DNA of 64,000 bases from a bacterium (lineage in GTDB: Bacteria; JAJVIF01): NCBI GenBank assembly GCA_022072165.1, contig JAJVIF010000001.1, positions 186,001 to 250,000 on the forward strand, in the 5' to 3' direction. The notes beneath the pieces are model-generated. The model was not told the origin of the DNA. It searched no databases and was given only the letters and a program-made list of their open reading frames with translations. The translations under genes and the position numbers were made by a program. Positions 1-8,456 of the stretch are shown here, in pieces. Position 1 is the first letter of the stretch. Every line of letters starts with the position of its first letter.

Positions 1-2
1 GG

Positions 3-206
3 CTGGTCCGGTACCAGCATCTGCCGGTTGTGGCGGGGACTTTCGCTGCCCAGTTGCAGTGGTCCGACCCTGGAGAATATGAAGTCCGGGTCCTGGGCCT
101 CCGCGCCGATGCCCTCCTGCAGACCCCGGAACCCCTGGGCGTCTTCCTCTATCGTGTTCCACCCGGAAAGGAACTGAGTCCGGAATTCGCAGGTGCGGTG
201 TTCTAA
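3..206 (+). CDS. C-terminal end of an unrecognised protein (partial)
   Basis: The frame is open from base 3 to a TAA at 204-206, so only the last 67 residues of a gene that begins upstream are visible. The stretch DPGEYEVRVLG has the alternating pattern typical of the last strand of an immunoglobulin-like or PKD-like beta domain, so an extracytoplasmic beta-rich protein is possible; this is inference from a short fragment. The stop lies three bases before the next start codon, which suggests co-transcription with the following gene. Confidence 0.6.
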   Translation: MVRYQHLPVVAGTFAAQLQWSDPGEYEVRVLGLRADALLQTPEPLGVFLYRVPPGKELSPEFAGAVF

Positions 207-209
207 CCA

Positions 210-1511
210 GTGCCCCGTGTGAAAATGATGGTCTGCCCCTCCGTGACGCTGGCTTCTGAGTCCGACCCCTCGTCCCGCGCTGGTCTCACGCCGCTGCTGG
301 AGCAGCAGCTCGCCTTGCCCCTCTCTGGCTGCGGCCCCTGGGAGGTCATGACGCTGGGCCCGGTGGCTGACCCGGATGCCTTGAGGGATCACCTCCACCC
401 CTGGCTGACACAACTCCCTTACGAACGCGACATGCCGCGCCTGCTCCTGGTGCCGGCCGGGATGCTCCCGGAACGACACTTTCCGTGGCCTGTCGCCTTT
501 GCCTGGCCAGCGACACACTCCTGGCAGCCGTTGCTCCAGCCCTGGATTGACCCCGGTTTTGGGGGACTCTGGATCGAGCTGGTCGGCGATCCCGACGCCC
601 TCGCCGCGCAACGCGACCTGATCGCTGATCGCCTGTACCGGGCGCTGGTCATCGACCCGCCCCCGTTGGGAGCCCTGCCCCGGAGCGTCCTCGAGGAACT
701 GGCCGACATGCATCAGCTGTCGCTATCGCGGCTTCGTGCATTGATCCAGGACGCCCGGCCGTTACAGCGGGACCGTGAAGTCGTGCAACTCTGGACCGAA
801 GCCGCCGACGGTGGAACTCGTGCCTGGCTCTCTGTCCATGCTGGCTCCGGCCCCCTCCACTACGCCCTGCTGCCCTCCTATTCGCCGGTCTGGGCGGAGG
901 CGGTGCTGGAACCACGGGAGCTCTGCCAGGCTGACATCGCCCAGTTGCCCAGGACAGTCGGCACTCATCAGGCCGCGCCGTACTTGCGAGCCTGCGCTGC
1001 GCTGGGCGCGACTCGTCGGCAATGGCTGCTGGAGCATCTGGCGGAAGTGATCCATCAGGAGGCCTGGGAACTCCAGGTCATCGCGGAGCCAGCCTCACAT
1101 CAGGCGTGGTGCGGCATCCACGTCTTAGGGGCTCTTAGCTGGCATCGTTGGGGATTGCAGCGTGCAGCCGAGGGGGAACCAACTTTCCTTGCTGGCGGCT
1201 TGGGAACTCCTGCGGTGCGCCTCGACTGGGTACCTGGCGCGGTGGCTGCGGTGGGTCCGCTGTTCGGGCTGCCGGTGCATCTCCCCCGATCACTGGACAC
1301 CCGGGATGCCCTACGGGCCTGCACCGACTGGAGCCTCGTAGCGCAATTCCGCGAGCAGGGGATCTCATTGCGCGCCGGCTCAAAGGGGCTGCTGCGGACC
1401 TGGCATCCCTCCAGCTTTGCTGAAGAGCCCCGGTGGGGAGATTGGCTCACCGAGCGGGGACTGGTATCCGCACAGACCACATTGCAACCTGTAGCTGCCA
1501 TTCTGGGGTGA
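210..1511 (+). CDS. Hypothetical protein, 433 aa
   Basis: I do not recognise this protein. It starts with GTG at 210, three bases after the preceding stop, with no clear Shine-Dalgarno sequence, so translational coupling is likely. There is no signal peptide, membrane segment or cysteine motif. The sequence is rich in Trp, Leu and Pro; residues about 160-190 look helical and the rest mixed alpha/beta. Methionine aminopeptidase follows 58 bases downstream in the same direction and may share the transcript. Base and codon use match the neighbouring housekeeping genes, so it looks native rather than acquired. Confidence 0.75.
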   Translation: MPRVKMMVCPSVTLASESDPSSRAGLTPLLEQQLALPLSGCGPWEVMTLGPVADPDALRDHLHPWLTQLPYERDMPRLLLVPAGMLPERHFPWPVAFAWPATHSWQPLLQPWIDPGFGGLWIELVGDPDALAAQRDLIADRLYRALVIDPPPLGALPRSVLEELADMHQLSLSRLRALIQDARPLQRDREVVQLWTEAADGGTRAWLSVHAGSGPLHYALLPSYSPVWAEAVLEPRELCQADIAQLPRTVGTHQAAPYLRACAALGATRRQWLLEHLAEVIHQEAWELQVIAEPASHQAWCGIHVLGALSWHRWGLQRAAEGEPTFLAGGLGTPAVRLDWVPGAVAAVGPLFGLPVHLPRSLDTRDALRACTDWSLVAQFREQGISLRAGSKGLLRTWHPSSFAEEPRWGDWLTERGLVSAQTTLQPVAAILG

Positions 1512-1569
1512 TAGACTCCCGGAACAGCGCCCCCGGGGAGGGGCTCAGGCAGGTAGAAAGGTACAGGGT

Positions 1570-2400
1570 ATGGCTGTCGCTGCTCCTGGCGTCATCATCA
1601 AGAACGCCTATCAAATCCGGCACATCCGGACCGCCTGCGAGATGCTCAAGCAGGTCCACGACCACCTGCGCACCATCATTCGACCCGGCGTCTCCACCGG
1701 TGAACTGGATGCCATCGCCGAGCGGATGATCCGCAAGATGGGGGGCATCCCAGCGTTTAAGGGGTATCGCGGCGGACGCGGGGTACCTGATTTCCCGGCC
1801 ACCCTCTGCACTTCCATCAACGAAGAAATCGTACATGGCATCCCGAGCAACGACCGGATCCTCAAAGAAGGCGACATCCTTTCGGTCGATGGCGGCGTGA
1901 TCTGGAAAGGGTTCTACTCCGACGCCGCTTTTACAGTTCCCATCGGGGAGGTGAGCGAGACCGCGAAACGTCTCATCGAGTGCACCCGCCGGACCTGTCT
2001 GGAAGCTATTGAATTCGCCCGCCCTGGCTGCACCACCGGCGATGTCGGACATCGCTGCCAGGAGATTGCCGAGAGCTATGGTTTCGCGCCGGTCCGGCAC
2101 CTCTACGGTCACGGGGTTGGGATCCGGCTGCACGAGCCGCCGGCGATCATGAACTACGGCGAGGCCGGCAGCGGGGTGGAGTTTGTCCCCGGGATGGTGG
2201 TCGCCATCGAGATGATGATCTGTGAACATGGCTACGAACTCGACACCCTGGGGGATGGCTGGACCATCGCGACCGCTGACCGGGGGCTCTCAGCCCATGT
2301 GGAAGAGACGGTCCTGATCACGAAGCAGGGGCCGGAGATCCTGACGCACATCAACACGGAGGGCTTTGTGCCGGGGTACTCGGCTTACTTGTCCGCATAA
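1570..2400 (+). CDS. map: Methionine aminopeptidase, type I
   Basis: Removes the initiator methionine from nascent cytosolic proteins using a dinuclear metal centre. The 276-residue length is normal for the compact type I enzyme. The metal ligands of the pita-bread fold are visible: the paired aspartates around DGGVIWKGFYSDAAF, the His of YGHGVGIRLHE, the Glu in VVAIEMMICE and the Glu in HVEETVLI. The ATG at 1570 follows a short AAGG-type ribosome-binding site. The neighbours are unrelated; no secretion or adenylate kinase genes flank it as they do in many bacteria. Confidence 0.97.
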   Translation: MAVAAPGVIIKNAYQIRHIRTACEMLKQVHDHLRTIIRPGVSTGELDAIAERMIRKMGGIPAFKGYRGGRGVPDFPATLCTSINEEIVHGIPSNDRILKEGDILSVDGGVIWKGFYSDAAFTVPIGEVSETAKRLIECTRRTCLEAIEFARPGCTTGDVGHRCQEIAESYGFAPVRHLYGHGVGIRLHEPPAIMNYGEAGSGVEFVPGMVVAIEMMICEHGYELDTLGDGWTIATADRGLSAHVEETVLITKQGPEILTHINTEGFVPGYSAYLSA

Positions 2401-2518
2401 AGGGACCTTCAGTTCTACTCGCTGTCGAAGCCCGGGCCGGCTATTGATTCGACACAGCGTCGATGTAACTGGTGCAAAAAATCCAGAAAAAATCGCCGTT
2501 CTACGCATTTGCGAAAGC

Positions 2519-2546
2519 TTGCGACCCGTACGAGACTCCCTATAAT
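2519..2546 (+). promoter_or_regulatory. Sigma70-type promoter of the pilin-like gene
   Basis: TTGCGA (2519-2524), a 16-base spacer and a perfect TATAAT (2541-2546). It predicts transcription from about 2553 and an 87-base leader before the pilin ATG at 2640. Confidence 0.7.
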
Positions 2547-2639
2547 CAGCCTCGAAGTCAATGCGACTTCCCTCGCGTAACCCTCAGTTCACGCGCCTTT
2601 GCTCATCACGTCGTAAGACGAAACCTTGGAGAACTCTCC

Positions 2640-3161
2640 ATGCGCAACAATCGGGGTTTTACCCTGCTTGAGCTCCTGGTCGTGGCGTCGATCATCGCAA
2701 TCATCGCCGCGATCGCTATCCCGCAGCTCCTCAATGCGAGGCGGTCTGCCTGGGAGAACCGCGCCAAGCTGACCCTGCGCGCTCTGGGATCTTCCCAGCT
2801 CGCGTATCAGGATCAGAACCTGGACAAGAACTATGGCAACTGGAACGCCATGGTCGCCACCGACTATGTTCAGCAGGGCTACACCCGCACGAACATGATC
2901 GACAACTACTCCCTCGCGGTCTTCTACGCGAACCCCTCCACCCAGGTCAACGGCATCACTGCCTCTGACTCCAGCTTCACCATCGTTGCGGTCCCCCGCA
3001 ACAGCCGGAATCGCCTCCGCACCTTCGCGATCTGCGACGACCAGACCGTCCGCGTCGCGGATACCGGCGACTTCGTCCCGGTCCAGACCGGCGGCAACGG
3101 CCCCGGCGCGACCATCTCGGTCACCGGCGACCTCCCCTGCGTGTGGGAGCCCCTTCGCTAA
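2640..3161 (+). CDS. Type IV pilin-like prepilin
   Basis: A 173-residue prepilin. The N-terminus has a short charged leader ending in Gly followed by FTLLELL, the classic prepilin peptidase site with Glu at mature position 5, and then about 20 hydrophobic residues forming the N-terminal half of the pilin stalk helix. A head domain of about 135 residues follows. It should be inserted in the inner membrane, cut and N-methylated by a prepilin peptidase and assembled into a pilus or pseudopilus; no assembly genes are in the window. The ATG at 2640 is chosen because the prepilin leader starts there and a GGAG lies just upstream; the frame is open further upstream without signal. It has its own promoter and a strong terminator. 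Its head recurs in the next gene. Confidence 0.9.
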   Translation: MRNNRGFTLLELLVVASIIAIIAAIAIPQLLNARRSAWENRAKLTLRALGSSQLAYQDQNLDKNYGNWNAMVATDYVQQGYTRTNMIDNYSLAVFYANPSTQVNGITASDSSFTIVAVPRNSRNRLRTFAICDDQTVRVADTGDFVPVQTGGNGPGATISVTGDLPCVWEPLR

Positions 3162-3190
3162 TCCTTGCGGATTCGCGTAAAGCTCACGCC

Positions 3191-3226
3191 CTCGCCCTCC
3201 TGGCAACAGGGGGGCGAGTTGTTTTT
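3191..3226 (+). terminator. Rho-independent terminator of the pilin-like gene
   Basis: A 12-bp stem (3191-3202 with 3207-3218, one G-U pair), GCAA tetraloop and a T-rich tail TTGTTTTT. Confidence 0.92.
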
Positions 3227-3268
3227 GGTGAGAGATCTGGGCAACACCACGACCCATATCTGTGTTAG

Positions 3269-3277
3269 TGATACAAT
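3269..3277 (+). promoter_or_regulatory. Candidate extended -10 promoter
   Basis: TG-A-TACAAT forms an extended -10 element 42 bases before the next ATG; there is no convincing -35 box. It lies downstream of the pilin terminator, so the next gene needs its own promoter. Confidence 0.5.
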
Positions 3278-3319
3278 ACAGTTACGCCTGCTGGAATCGC
3301 TGACCGGAGGTCATCTTCC

Positions 3320-4582
3320 ATGACTCGTTCGCTCTCACTTGGACTGATGCTTTGTGCCATCCTGGGACTTTGCACCGTGGGACAGCAACGTACCAGTGGG
3401 CTGGTGCTTGCCCATGCCGAGATTCCGGACCCTGGATACACCAGTCGGGCAGAATCCCAGGCCCTGGCACTCGCCCTGATGATGCACGACTACGGGGAGT
3501 TACGGCATGCCACTGGCCCGACGGACCCGACCTTCAATCTGGCCCCCTATTGGCCCCTGGACACCCACGGCAAGTTCTGGCGACAGGGCGAAGACTCCGA
3601 CATCATCCCTGGGGAGCCGCTGGTCCTGCGACGTCATTCCTGGTTGTACACCTACGTCCTCCCCGATGGGACTACGTTCTCGCCGTGGGAAATCACGCAG
3701 TACGCGGGGTTTGTGCCGGCAGGGGAAGAACCGCCGCTGTATAACATTCCGGTCGATGCGTTTCGTGCCCGGACACTCCTCCGTCCAGTGCAGGCCTGGG
3801 TAGTCGCACATCCTGGCGCTGCGGTCCCGTCCCTGGATGAGATCTGTCACGGGCTGGGACTGGCGCTGAATCCGTCATACCTGGGGGAAGTGGCAGGGGC
3901 GTTTGATCAGATCCGGGTGCTTCAGTTTGCAGAAGACTCCTGGCGTCAGGGCCTCTTTCTGTCGGTTGGCGAACGATCCTGGCTCTGGGAGATCGATCGG
4001 CTTCCTGCGATGCAGATGGGGGGGGTGACCCTGAAGCTCACCACCGATGGCGAGGCCATGCGGCGGGCCGCTCAGGGCCGGGAGTCTGAGAGCGCACTGC
4101 GGCAGCTGACCACCAGTGCCGCAGCGAACAGGCTGGCCTGGATGGATCGCAAGCACCAGGTGACGCTGGATAGTCGTCGCGAGACCCTGGAAAACCGGGC
4201 GAAACTGACCCTGCGGGCGCTCGGCTCCTCCCAGCTGGCCTATCAGGATCAGAACCTCAACCGACACTACGGGTCGTATGCCGCGCTGGTCGCGCATGAC
4301 TACATCCAGCATGGCTACACCCGCAGGAATCTGATCAATCTCTACTCGCTCGCGGTGTTCTACGCCAGTCCTGCAAGGATGGTGAATGGCCAACTGGGGG
4401 AGCCTTCACGCTTCACTATCGTTGCGCTTCCACAAGCACCTGGGCTGGGCTTGCGCACGTTCTCCATCAGTGAGGATCAGACTGTGCGGGTCGCGACCGA
4501 CTTCAGCCTCAACATTGTCCCGAATCGTGGAAACAACGTCCCGACCGGCGATGACCCCCGTCACTGGGAACCTCTGCGGTGA
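3320..4582 (+). CDS. Secreted protein with a C-terminal pilin-head domain
   Basis: A 420-residue protein with an N-terminal Sec signal peptide (charged MTR, then a hydrophobic core to about residue 25), an unrecognised domain of about 260 residues rich in Trp and Pro, and a C-terminal part (about residues 285-420) clearly homologous to the head of the pilin-like protein encoded just upstream. The shared block begins at ENRAKLTLRALG and runs on through SSQLAYQDQN, then YSLAVFYA, and both proteins end WEPLR. It lacks the prepilin cleavage site and the hydrophobic stalk helix, so it cannot enter a pilus in the usual way. It could cap, bind or mimic the pilus subunit. The start has the weak sequence GGAGG about 10 bases upstream. 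Function is unknown; the homology is directly visible. Confidence 0.85.
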   Translation: MTRSLSLGLMLCAILGLCTVGQQRTSGLVLAHAEIPDPGYTSRAESQALALALMMHDYGELRHATGPTDPTFNLAPYWPLDTHGKFWRQGEDSDIIPGEPLVLRRHSWLYTYVLPDGTTFSPWEITQYAGFVPAGEEPPLYNIPVDAFRARTLLRPVQAWVVAHPGAAVPSLDEICHGLGLALNPSYLGEVAGAFDQIRVLQFAEDSWRQGLFLSVGERSWLWEIDRLPAMQMGGVTLKLTTDGEAMRRAAQGRESESALRQLTTSAAANRLAWMDRKHQVTLDSRRETLENRAKLTLRALGSSQLAYQDQNLNRHYGSYAALVAHDYIQHGYTRRNLINLYSLAVFYASPARMVNGQLGEPSRFTIVALPQAPGLGLRTFSISEDQTVRVATDFSLNIVPNRGNNVPTGDDPRHWEPLR

Positions 4583-4787
4583 AAGGAGGATCCTGCACGG
4601 GGCAGTTCCAGATCCGGGGAGGGGGCTCCTACAGGCAGAGTGGATTGTCCGTGAAGCTGACCACCGACCGGGGATGGTCATTGTCCAGCAATTAGCTGGC
4701 TCAGGGATCGCCCCGCCTCGAGGGGGGTTGATCACAGACTTAGCTTTGGACTACGAGCGCCACATCTCAGGGAGTGATATCTCTGGC

Positions 4788-4815
4788 TTGACAGGACGCC
4801 TGAGTGTGGTATAAG
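4788..4815 (+). promoter_or_regulatory. Consensus promoter placing the start site at the ATG
   Basis: Perfect TTGACA (4788-4793), 16-base spacer, TG-n extended -10 TATAAG (4810-4815). The expected transcription start, about seven bases on, falls on or next to the ATG at 4822, so the mRNA should be leaderless. This is the best promoter match in the window. Confidence 0.85.
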
Positions 4816-4821
4816 TCAAGA

Positions 4822-5502
4822 ATGACCTACCGACCTACCGACCTACCGACCTACCGACCTACCGACCTACCGACCTTTAAGCACGGATTCAAGGCTTCGC
4901 TGCTCGGAGTCATCTATGGAGCCGTGCTAATCGTGAGTTGGTTCGCTATTCCATCTCCTTCCTACGCAACCAAGTGTGTCCCTCGGTATTGGAATGGCAG
5001 CATGAGCTCCAGGAGCAGCTATGGCAACTGCTCTGGCTCACACTACGCAGCCGTATCTGGAATCCAGTCGATCAGCATCCCCTACAATGGGAACGTTTCA
5101 ACCTACCAGGTCCAGTATGCGGTCCACTACTGTGGCTACAGCAGCAACCCCTGTTCCAGTGGGTTTAAAACCTGCTTTGAGGGCTGGGATAACGGGACTA
5201 CTTCGACACCTGGCTGGCAGTATGACTGCGATGGGGGCTGCTACAAGGTTCATGCCTACACTTGCTTCCCGTCAGGGTGGGATCCTTCTGACAGCAGTGA
5301 TGCCGAATATGAGTTCGACATCACGCATACAGGAGGTTACTACAATGGAGCGCATGTAACTGCGATTCAAAACACCATCATCGACTTCTGGCAAAATGGC
5401 GCTCGCAACGCCAGTAGCCCGGCCACCCCAAACCCGTACTATCAGATTTCCAGCAGTTATCCATGCAATCCAGCAGGGTATGACTGCGGAACCTGTCAGT
5501 AA
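4822..5502 (+). CDS. Secreted cysteine-rich protein, probably phase-variable
   Basis: A 226-residue protein. Codons 2-18 are built from an 8-bp tandem repeat and read TYRPTDLP twice plus one Thr. A signal peptide follows (basic KHGFK, hydrophobic core, cleavage probably after PSYA at about residue 50). The mature part has 11 cysteines and many Ser, Tyr, Gly and Asn residues, suggesting a disulfide-bonded exported or surface protein; I recognise no family. The ATG at 4822 is fixed by the promoter and by the absence of any in-frame Met between the repeat and the signal peptide. Because the repeat unit is not a multiple of three, gain or loss of one unit shifts the frame: one alternative frame stops at once at TAA just after the repeat, the other at 4928-4930. 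The gene is visibly AT-richer than its neighbours. The lipoprotein gene 58 bases downstream is probably co-transcribed. Confidence 0.8.
   Translation: MTYRPTDLPTYRPTDLPTFKHGFKASLLGVIYGAVLIVSWFAIPSPSYATKCVPRYWNGSMSSRSSYGNCSGSHYAAVSGIQSISIPYNGNVSTYQVQYAVHYCGYSSNPCSSGFKTCFEGWDNGTTSTPGWQYDCDGGCYKVHAYTCFPSGWDPSDSSDAEYEFDITHTGGYYNGAHVTAIQNTIIDFWQNGARNASSPATPNPYYQISSSYPCNPAGYDCGTCQ
4824..4876 (+). repeat. 8-bp tandem repeat, six copies plus a partial unit
   Basis: GACCTACC is repeated six times without change from 4824 to 4871, followed by GACCT. The repeat starts directly after the ATG of the secreted cysteine-rich protein. A non-triplet unit inside a coding region is the hallmark of simple-sequence contingency loci. 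Confidence 0.95.
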
Positions 5503-5560
5503 TCAGCCCGAACCTTGCCTCGACTCAGTCAACCTGCTACATCCTCTGAAGGAGACAGTC

Positions 5561-6586
5561 ATGAAAAGCCTGCACAAGATCATTCGGGGCTTCGCGGTTT
5601 GCCTTTGCATACTGGCTACCGCTGGTTGTGTGAAAGAGCCACCGGGACCTGCCACTACTGAGCGACTTGCCATTGGCGATCGCCACATTGCGACACAACC
5701 GGCAACGGGCTATGTTCCTCCCTGCAAGTCTCACTTTGAGTTTGGAGGAGTTGCTGCTTCACACTTGGGCACTGCGATTTTGATCGAAGCTGGGCGGCAT
5801 ACTGGCTCAGCTTCGTCTATCAGCGAGTTAAGCCCAGTCGAACTGTTCCCTGGGGCGTTCGGTGGATTCACACTGGCCACCGCAGGGTGTCCCGACGGAC
5901 GGAACTTCGTTTTGATCCAGCGAAATCCGCAGTCTGCTCCCGCTCTCACACGCGGAGTGAGCACAGAGCCATGTCAGATCGCTGGGTTTGACGGTTGTTC
6001 ACCTGTCGTTCCAGGTCGAGCATCCGCTGTCGAAGCTTACTTGGTGGTTGAGTCCGCGGAGTCAGACCCTGCATTGCTCGCCGCAGAGTTGAGCCGAACC
6101 GGTCAGGACTTGAATGGCCAGTATCTCGCCGAGCTACGGCATGTGTCACATGGCGCATGGACTCCCGAAGGTCTGGTGCATCGTGCGGTTGCGCCAGCCC
6201 AGGTCGGGGACAACATTGGCCTGGGTTACGTAGCGAAGTACCTTTCTGCATTCGCAGCCGATTGGCGTCGGCGTGAGCCAGAAGCCCCCTCGCCTCGTTC
6301 CCTGCCGGACTTCATGGCGAAGTTTGGTGCAGGGGGGGAACTGAGAAATCCCCTGACAAACGCGGTTATCCCGGCAGTGTCACTCGATCGGGCCGAGCCG
6401 GGGACATACACTGACTTGTCATCCGAGCATGGCCTCTTGCTGCTGCTGCATTACCAGGATGCGGAAGGAGGAGTGAGCAGTGTGCTGACGGGTTGCACGA
6501 CGGTGACCCCTGACCATGCCGACCCTCCCAGGCTTTTCGAAGTCCAGGAAGGCAAGCTCGTCGAGATCGGTCAGGCTTCAAGCTAA
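5561..6586 (+). CDS. Unrecognised lipoprotein, 341 aa
   Basis: Starts MKSLHKIIRG with a hydrophobic core and a good lipobox ending TAGC (Cys23), so the mature protein should be lipid-anchored. The body has several cysteines and no family I recognise. A C-terminal stretch (about residues 255-330) containing RNPLTN and PGTYTD faintly resembles the head regions of pseudopilin-like proteins, but this is weak. The ATG at 5561 has GAAGGAGA seven bases upstream; the open frame upstream of it lacks any start signal. It lies 58 bases after the phase-variable gene with no terminator between, and a strong terminator follows, so the two form a unit. If the upstream frame is switched off, transcriptional polarity could lower its expression; this is inference. 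Confidence 0.8.
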   Translation: MKSLHKIIRGFAVCLCILATAGCVKEPPGPATTERLAIGDRHIATQPATGYVPPCKSHFEFGGVAASHLGTAILIEAGRHTGSASSISELSPVELFPGAFGGFTLATAGCPDGRNFVLIQRNPQSAPALTRGVSTEPCQIAGFDGCSPVVPGRASAVEAYLVVESAESDPALLAAELSRTGQDLNGQYLAELRHVSHGAWTPEGLVHRAVAPAQVGDNIGLGYVAKYLSAFAADWRRREPEAPSPRSLPDFMAKFGAGGELRNPLTNAVIPAVSLDRAEPGTYTDLSSEHGLLLLLHYQDAEGGVSSVLTGCTTVTPDHADPPRLFEVQEGKLVEIGQASS

Positions 6587-6620
6587 TCGCCAGCAGGCAA
6601 ATTGCAGGAACGAGTAACAT

Positions 6621-6646
6621 AAGCGCTCCGCTCCGGAGCGCTTTTT
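6621..6646 (+). terminator. Rho-independent terminator
   Basis: AGCGCTCCG, loop CTC, CGGAGCGCT and four or more T residues close the two-gene unit at 4822-6586. Confidence 0.93.
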
Positions 6647-6683
6647 GAATAAAGGAGTGCTCGCTGACCTGCTTCGTGTAGAG

Positions 6684-7433
6684 CTACTTCAACAATTCCA
6701 GCACCGCGTCGTCGGTCCGGAACTGCGTTGCTGAGGCTCGCAGCGCGGCCTTCAGGGCGGTCGCATTGCTCCGCATCTCCAGCGCGGTCCCGACCAGGTC
6801 GCCTGCGCCAGTGCTGGCGCTGACCACATTCCGGGTCGCCACTTCCAGTTCCCGCAAGCCCCGTGTCAGCCGCGACTCCAGGTCAGCCACGGTACGCTGC
6901 GCCAGGTCCACCGACTCTGCGAAGGCCGCAATCTGGGGGAGGCGGTACTGCGCGGCATCGAGATTGACCCCCTCGCGGGGTCCGACGGACAACTCCCGGA
7001 CTGCCAGGGCGGGGAATTCAACCGGTATCCGCTCTTCGGGTCCCACCGCCAGATCGATCCTGCGCCCAAAGAGTGATTCCCCATCGAAGGTCGCGTTCCT
7101 AATGGTGCTGTCGATCCGCTCAAGTGCTGCCCGATAACGATCGTCAGCAGCATCCCGGGCCGCTGCTTCGAGGGTGGGCAACTCGGACTGCACCCGCACC
7201 AGCGCCTGCGATGCTGTCTGAGTCAGCGAGAGGCCGTACTGCAGCGCTTCCGTAGTCCGCTGGAGGCCCCGCAATCGGCTGGTCAGGCGCGTGGTCTCGG
7301 AGAGGGTCGCCGAGTCGGTGGGGGCGGGTCGCCCTGGCGCCGACTGTTCTTCGCTGACTTCAGGTCGGGCGGACTTCAGGTCAGCCAGGCGGGAGCCCAG
7401 GGGGGCCGGGGATCCGATGGGTGTCAGTGACAT
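6684..7433 (-). CDS. Short flagellin-like protein
   Basis: About 249 residues, mostly helical and free of cysteine. Two blocks match the flagellin D1 core: an N-terminal helix region with the pattern [18 protein letters not shown] followed by [12 protein letters not shown] (compare the flagellin pattern T-FNG-LL), and a C-terminal helix with [14 protein letters not shown]. The extreme N-terminal D0 helix of normal flagellins is short or absent and there is no hypervariable centre. The ATG at 7433 is preferred because GGAGG lies ten bases upstream. No other flagellar gene is in the window, so it may be an orphan filament, hook-junction or secreted flagellin-fold protein. It is transcribed away from the following acyl-CoA gene. 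Confidence 0.7.
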   Translation of the reverse strand: MSLTPIGSPAPLGSRLADLKSARPEVSEEQSAPGRPAPTDSATLSETTRLTSRLRGLQRTTEALQYGLSLTQTASQALVRVQSELPTLEAAARDAADDRYRAALERIDSTIRNATFDGESLFGRRIDLAVGPEERIPVEFPALAVRELSVGPREGVNLDAAQYRLPQIAAFAESVDLAQRTVADLESRLTRGLRELEVATRNVVSASTGAGDLVGTALEMRSNATALKAALRASATQFRTDDAVLELLK

Positions 7434-7595
7434 CTGGCAGGTTCCTCCCCTGGCGGCAGCCGACATCAGTCAGCCCACGGCCACACAGACTCCAAATATT
7501 ATCGACGAATCTGCGAAAAACTGGAGGCCTGGGCTATCCTACAGGTTCGGCGCCCGCCGACTCCCTTATCGCTGAAAGGAACCAACAGACGCTCC

Positions 7596-8450
7596 ATGAC
7601 TGTGTCCCGTATCACCGTGATTGGCGCTGGCCAGATGGGCAGCGGTATTGCACAGGTCGCGGCCCAGGCGGGCCTCGCGGTCTTCCTCAATGACATCGGC
7701 CAGGAGCCCCTGGAACGGGGAATGGGGTCCATTCGCAAAAACCTGGACCGCGATGTCGAGAAGGAGCGCCGGACCCGCGACGAGGCCGATGCCATCCTGG
7801 CGCGGATCACGCCAACGACGGTCCGGGAAGCCGGTGTGGACCTGATCATCGAAGCGGTTGTGGAAAATGAGGAAGTCAAGAAACAACTCTTCTTCGAACT
7901 CGACCGGATCGCCCCCGAGAGCACGATCTTCGCGTCCAACACTTCCAGCATCCCGATCACCAAGCTCGCAGCCGCCACCAAACGCCCGGACCGGGTCATC
8001 GGGATGCACTTTATGAATCCCGTGCCGGTGATGAAGCTGGTGGAGGTCATCCGGGGCTACGACACCTCCGATGCTACCCACGCGACCATCAAGTCGCTGG
8101 CTGAAGCGATGGGCAAGACGGTCGCGACCAGCGCTGACTATCCGGGCTTTATCTCGAATCGCCTGCTGATGCCCCTCATCAACGAAGCAGCCTACGCGCT
8201 CATGGAAGGAGTCGGGGACAAAGAGAGCATCGACACCGTCATGCGGCTCGGGATGAACCACCCGATGGGTCCCCTGACCCTCGCTGATTTCATCGGTCTG
8301 GACACCTGCCTCGCCATCATGGAGATTCTCGTTCATGGGCTTGGCGACCCCAAGTACCGTCCCTGCCCCCTGCTCCGTCAGCTGGTCAATGCCGGGCATC
8401 TCGGACGCAAAACCGGGCGGGGCTTCTACGACTACTCCCAGGCAGGCTAA
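7596..8450 (+). CDS. hbd: 3-hydroxybutyryl-CoA dehydrogenase
   Basis: NAD(P)-dependent oxidation or reduction between 3-hydroxyacyl-CoA and 3-oxoacyl-CoA in beta-oxidation or butyrate/PHB-type pathways; cytosolic. The 284-residue length is that of single-domain-pair Hbd enzymes. The Rossmann motif [11 protein letters not shown] is at residues about 8-18, the catalytic His is at 138 in GMHFMNPVP and the helical dimerisation domain carries [12 protein letters not shown] second copy lies at 25457. The gene ends six bases before an isochorismatase-fold hydrolase, so the two are in one operon. Candidate -10 TATCCT at 7535. Confidence 0.95.
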   Translation: MTVSRITVIGAGQMGSGIAQVAAQAGLAVFLNDIGQEPLERGMGSIRKNLDRDVEKERRTRDEADAILARITPTTVREAGVDLIIEAVVENEEVKKQLFFELDRIAPESTIFASNTSSIPITKLAAATKRPDRVIGMHFMNPVPVMKLVEVIRGYDTSDATHATIKSLAEAMGKTVATSADYPGFISNRLLMPLINEAAYALMEGVGDKESIDTVMRLGMNHPMGPLTLADFIGLDTCLAIMEILVHGLGDPKYRPCPLLRQLVNAGHLGRKTGRGFYDYSQAG

Positions 8451-8456
8451 CCTCCC

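Noticed and set aside
2420-2459. Hairpin CGCTGTCGAA / TTCGACACAGCG after map, considered as a terminator
   Set aside because: The arms differ by a two-base bulge, the loop is long and no T run follows.
3320-3375. Possible lipobox at Cys18 of the pilin-head protein
   Set aside because: The residues before Cys18 (LGL) do not fit a lipobox; an ordinary signal peptidase I site is more likely.
4824-4876. Considered as a CRISPR or protein-binding iteron array
   Set aside because: The unit is 8 bp without spacers and lies inside a coding frame, which fits a contingency repeat, not CRISPR or iterons.
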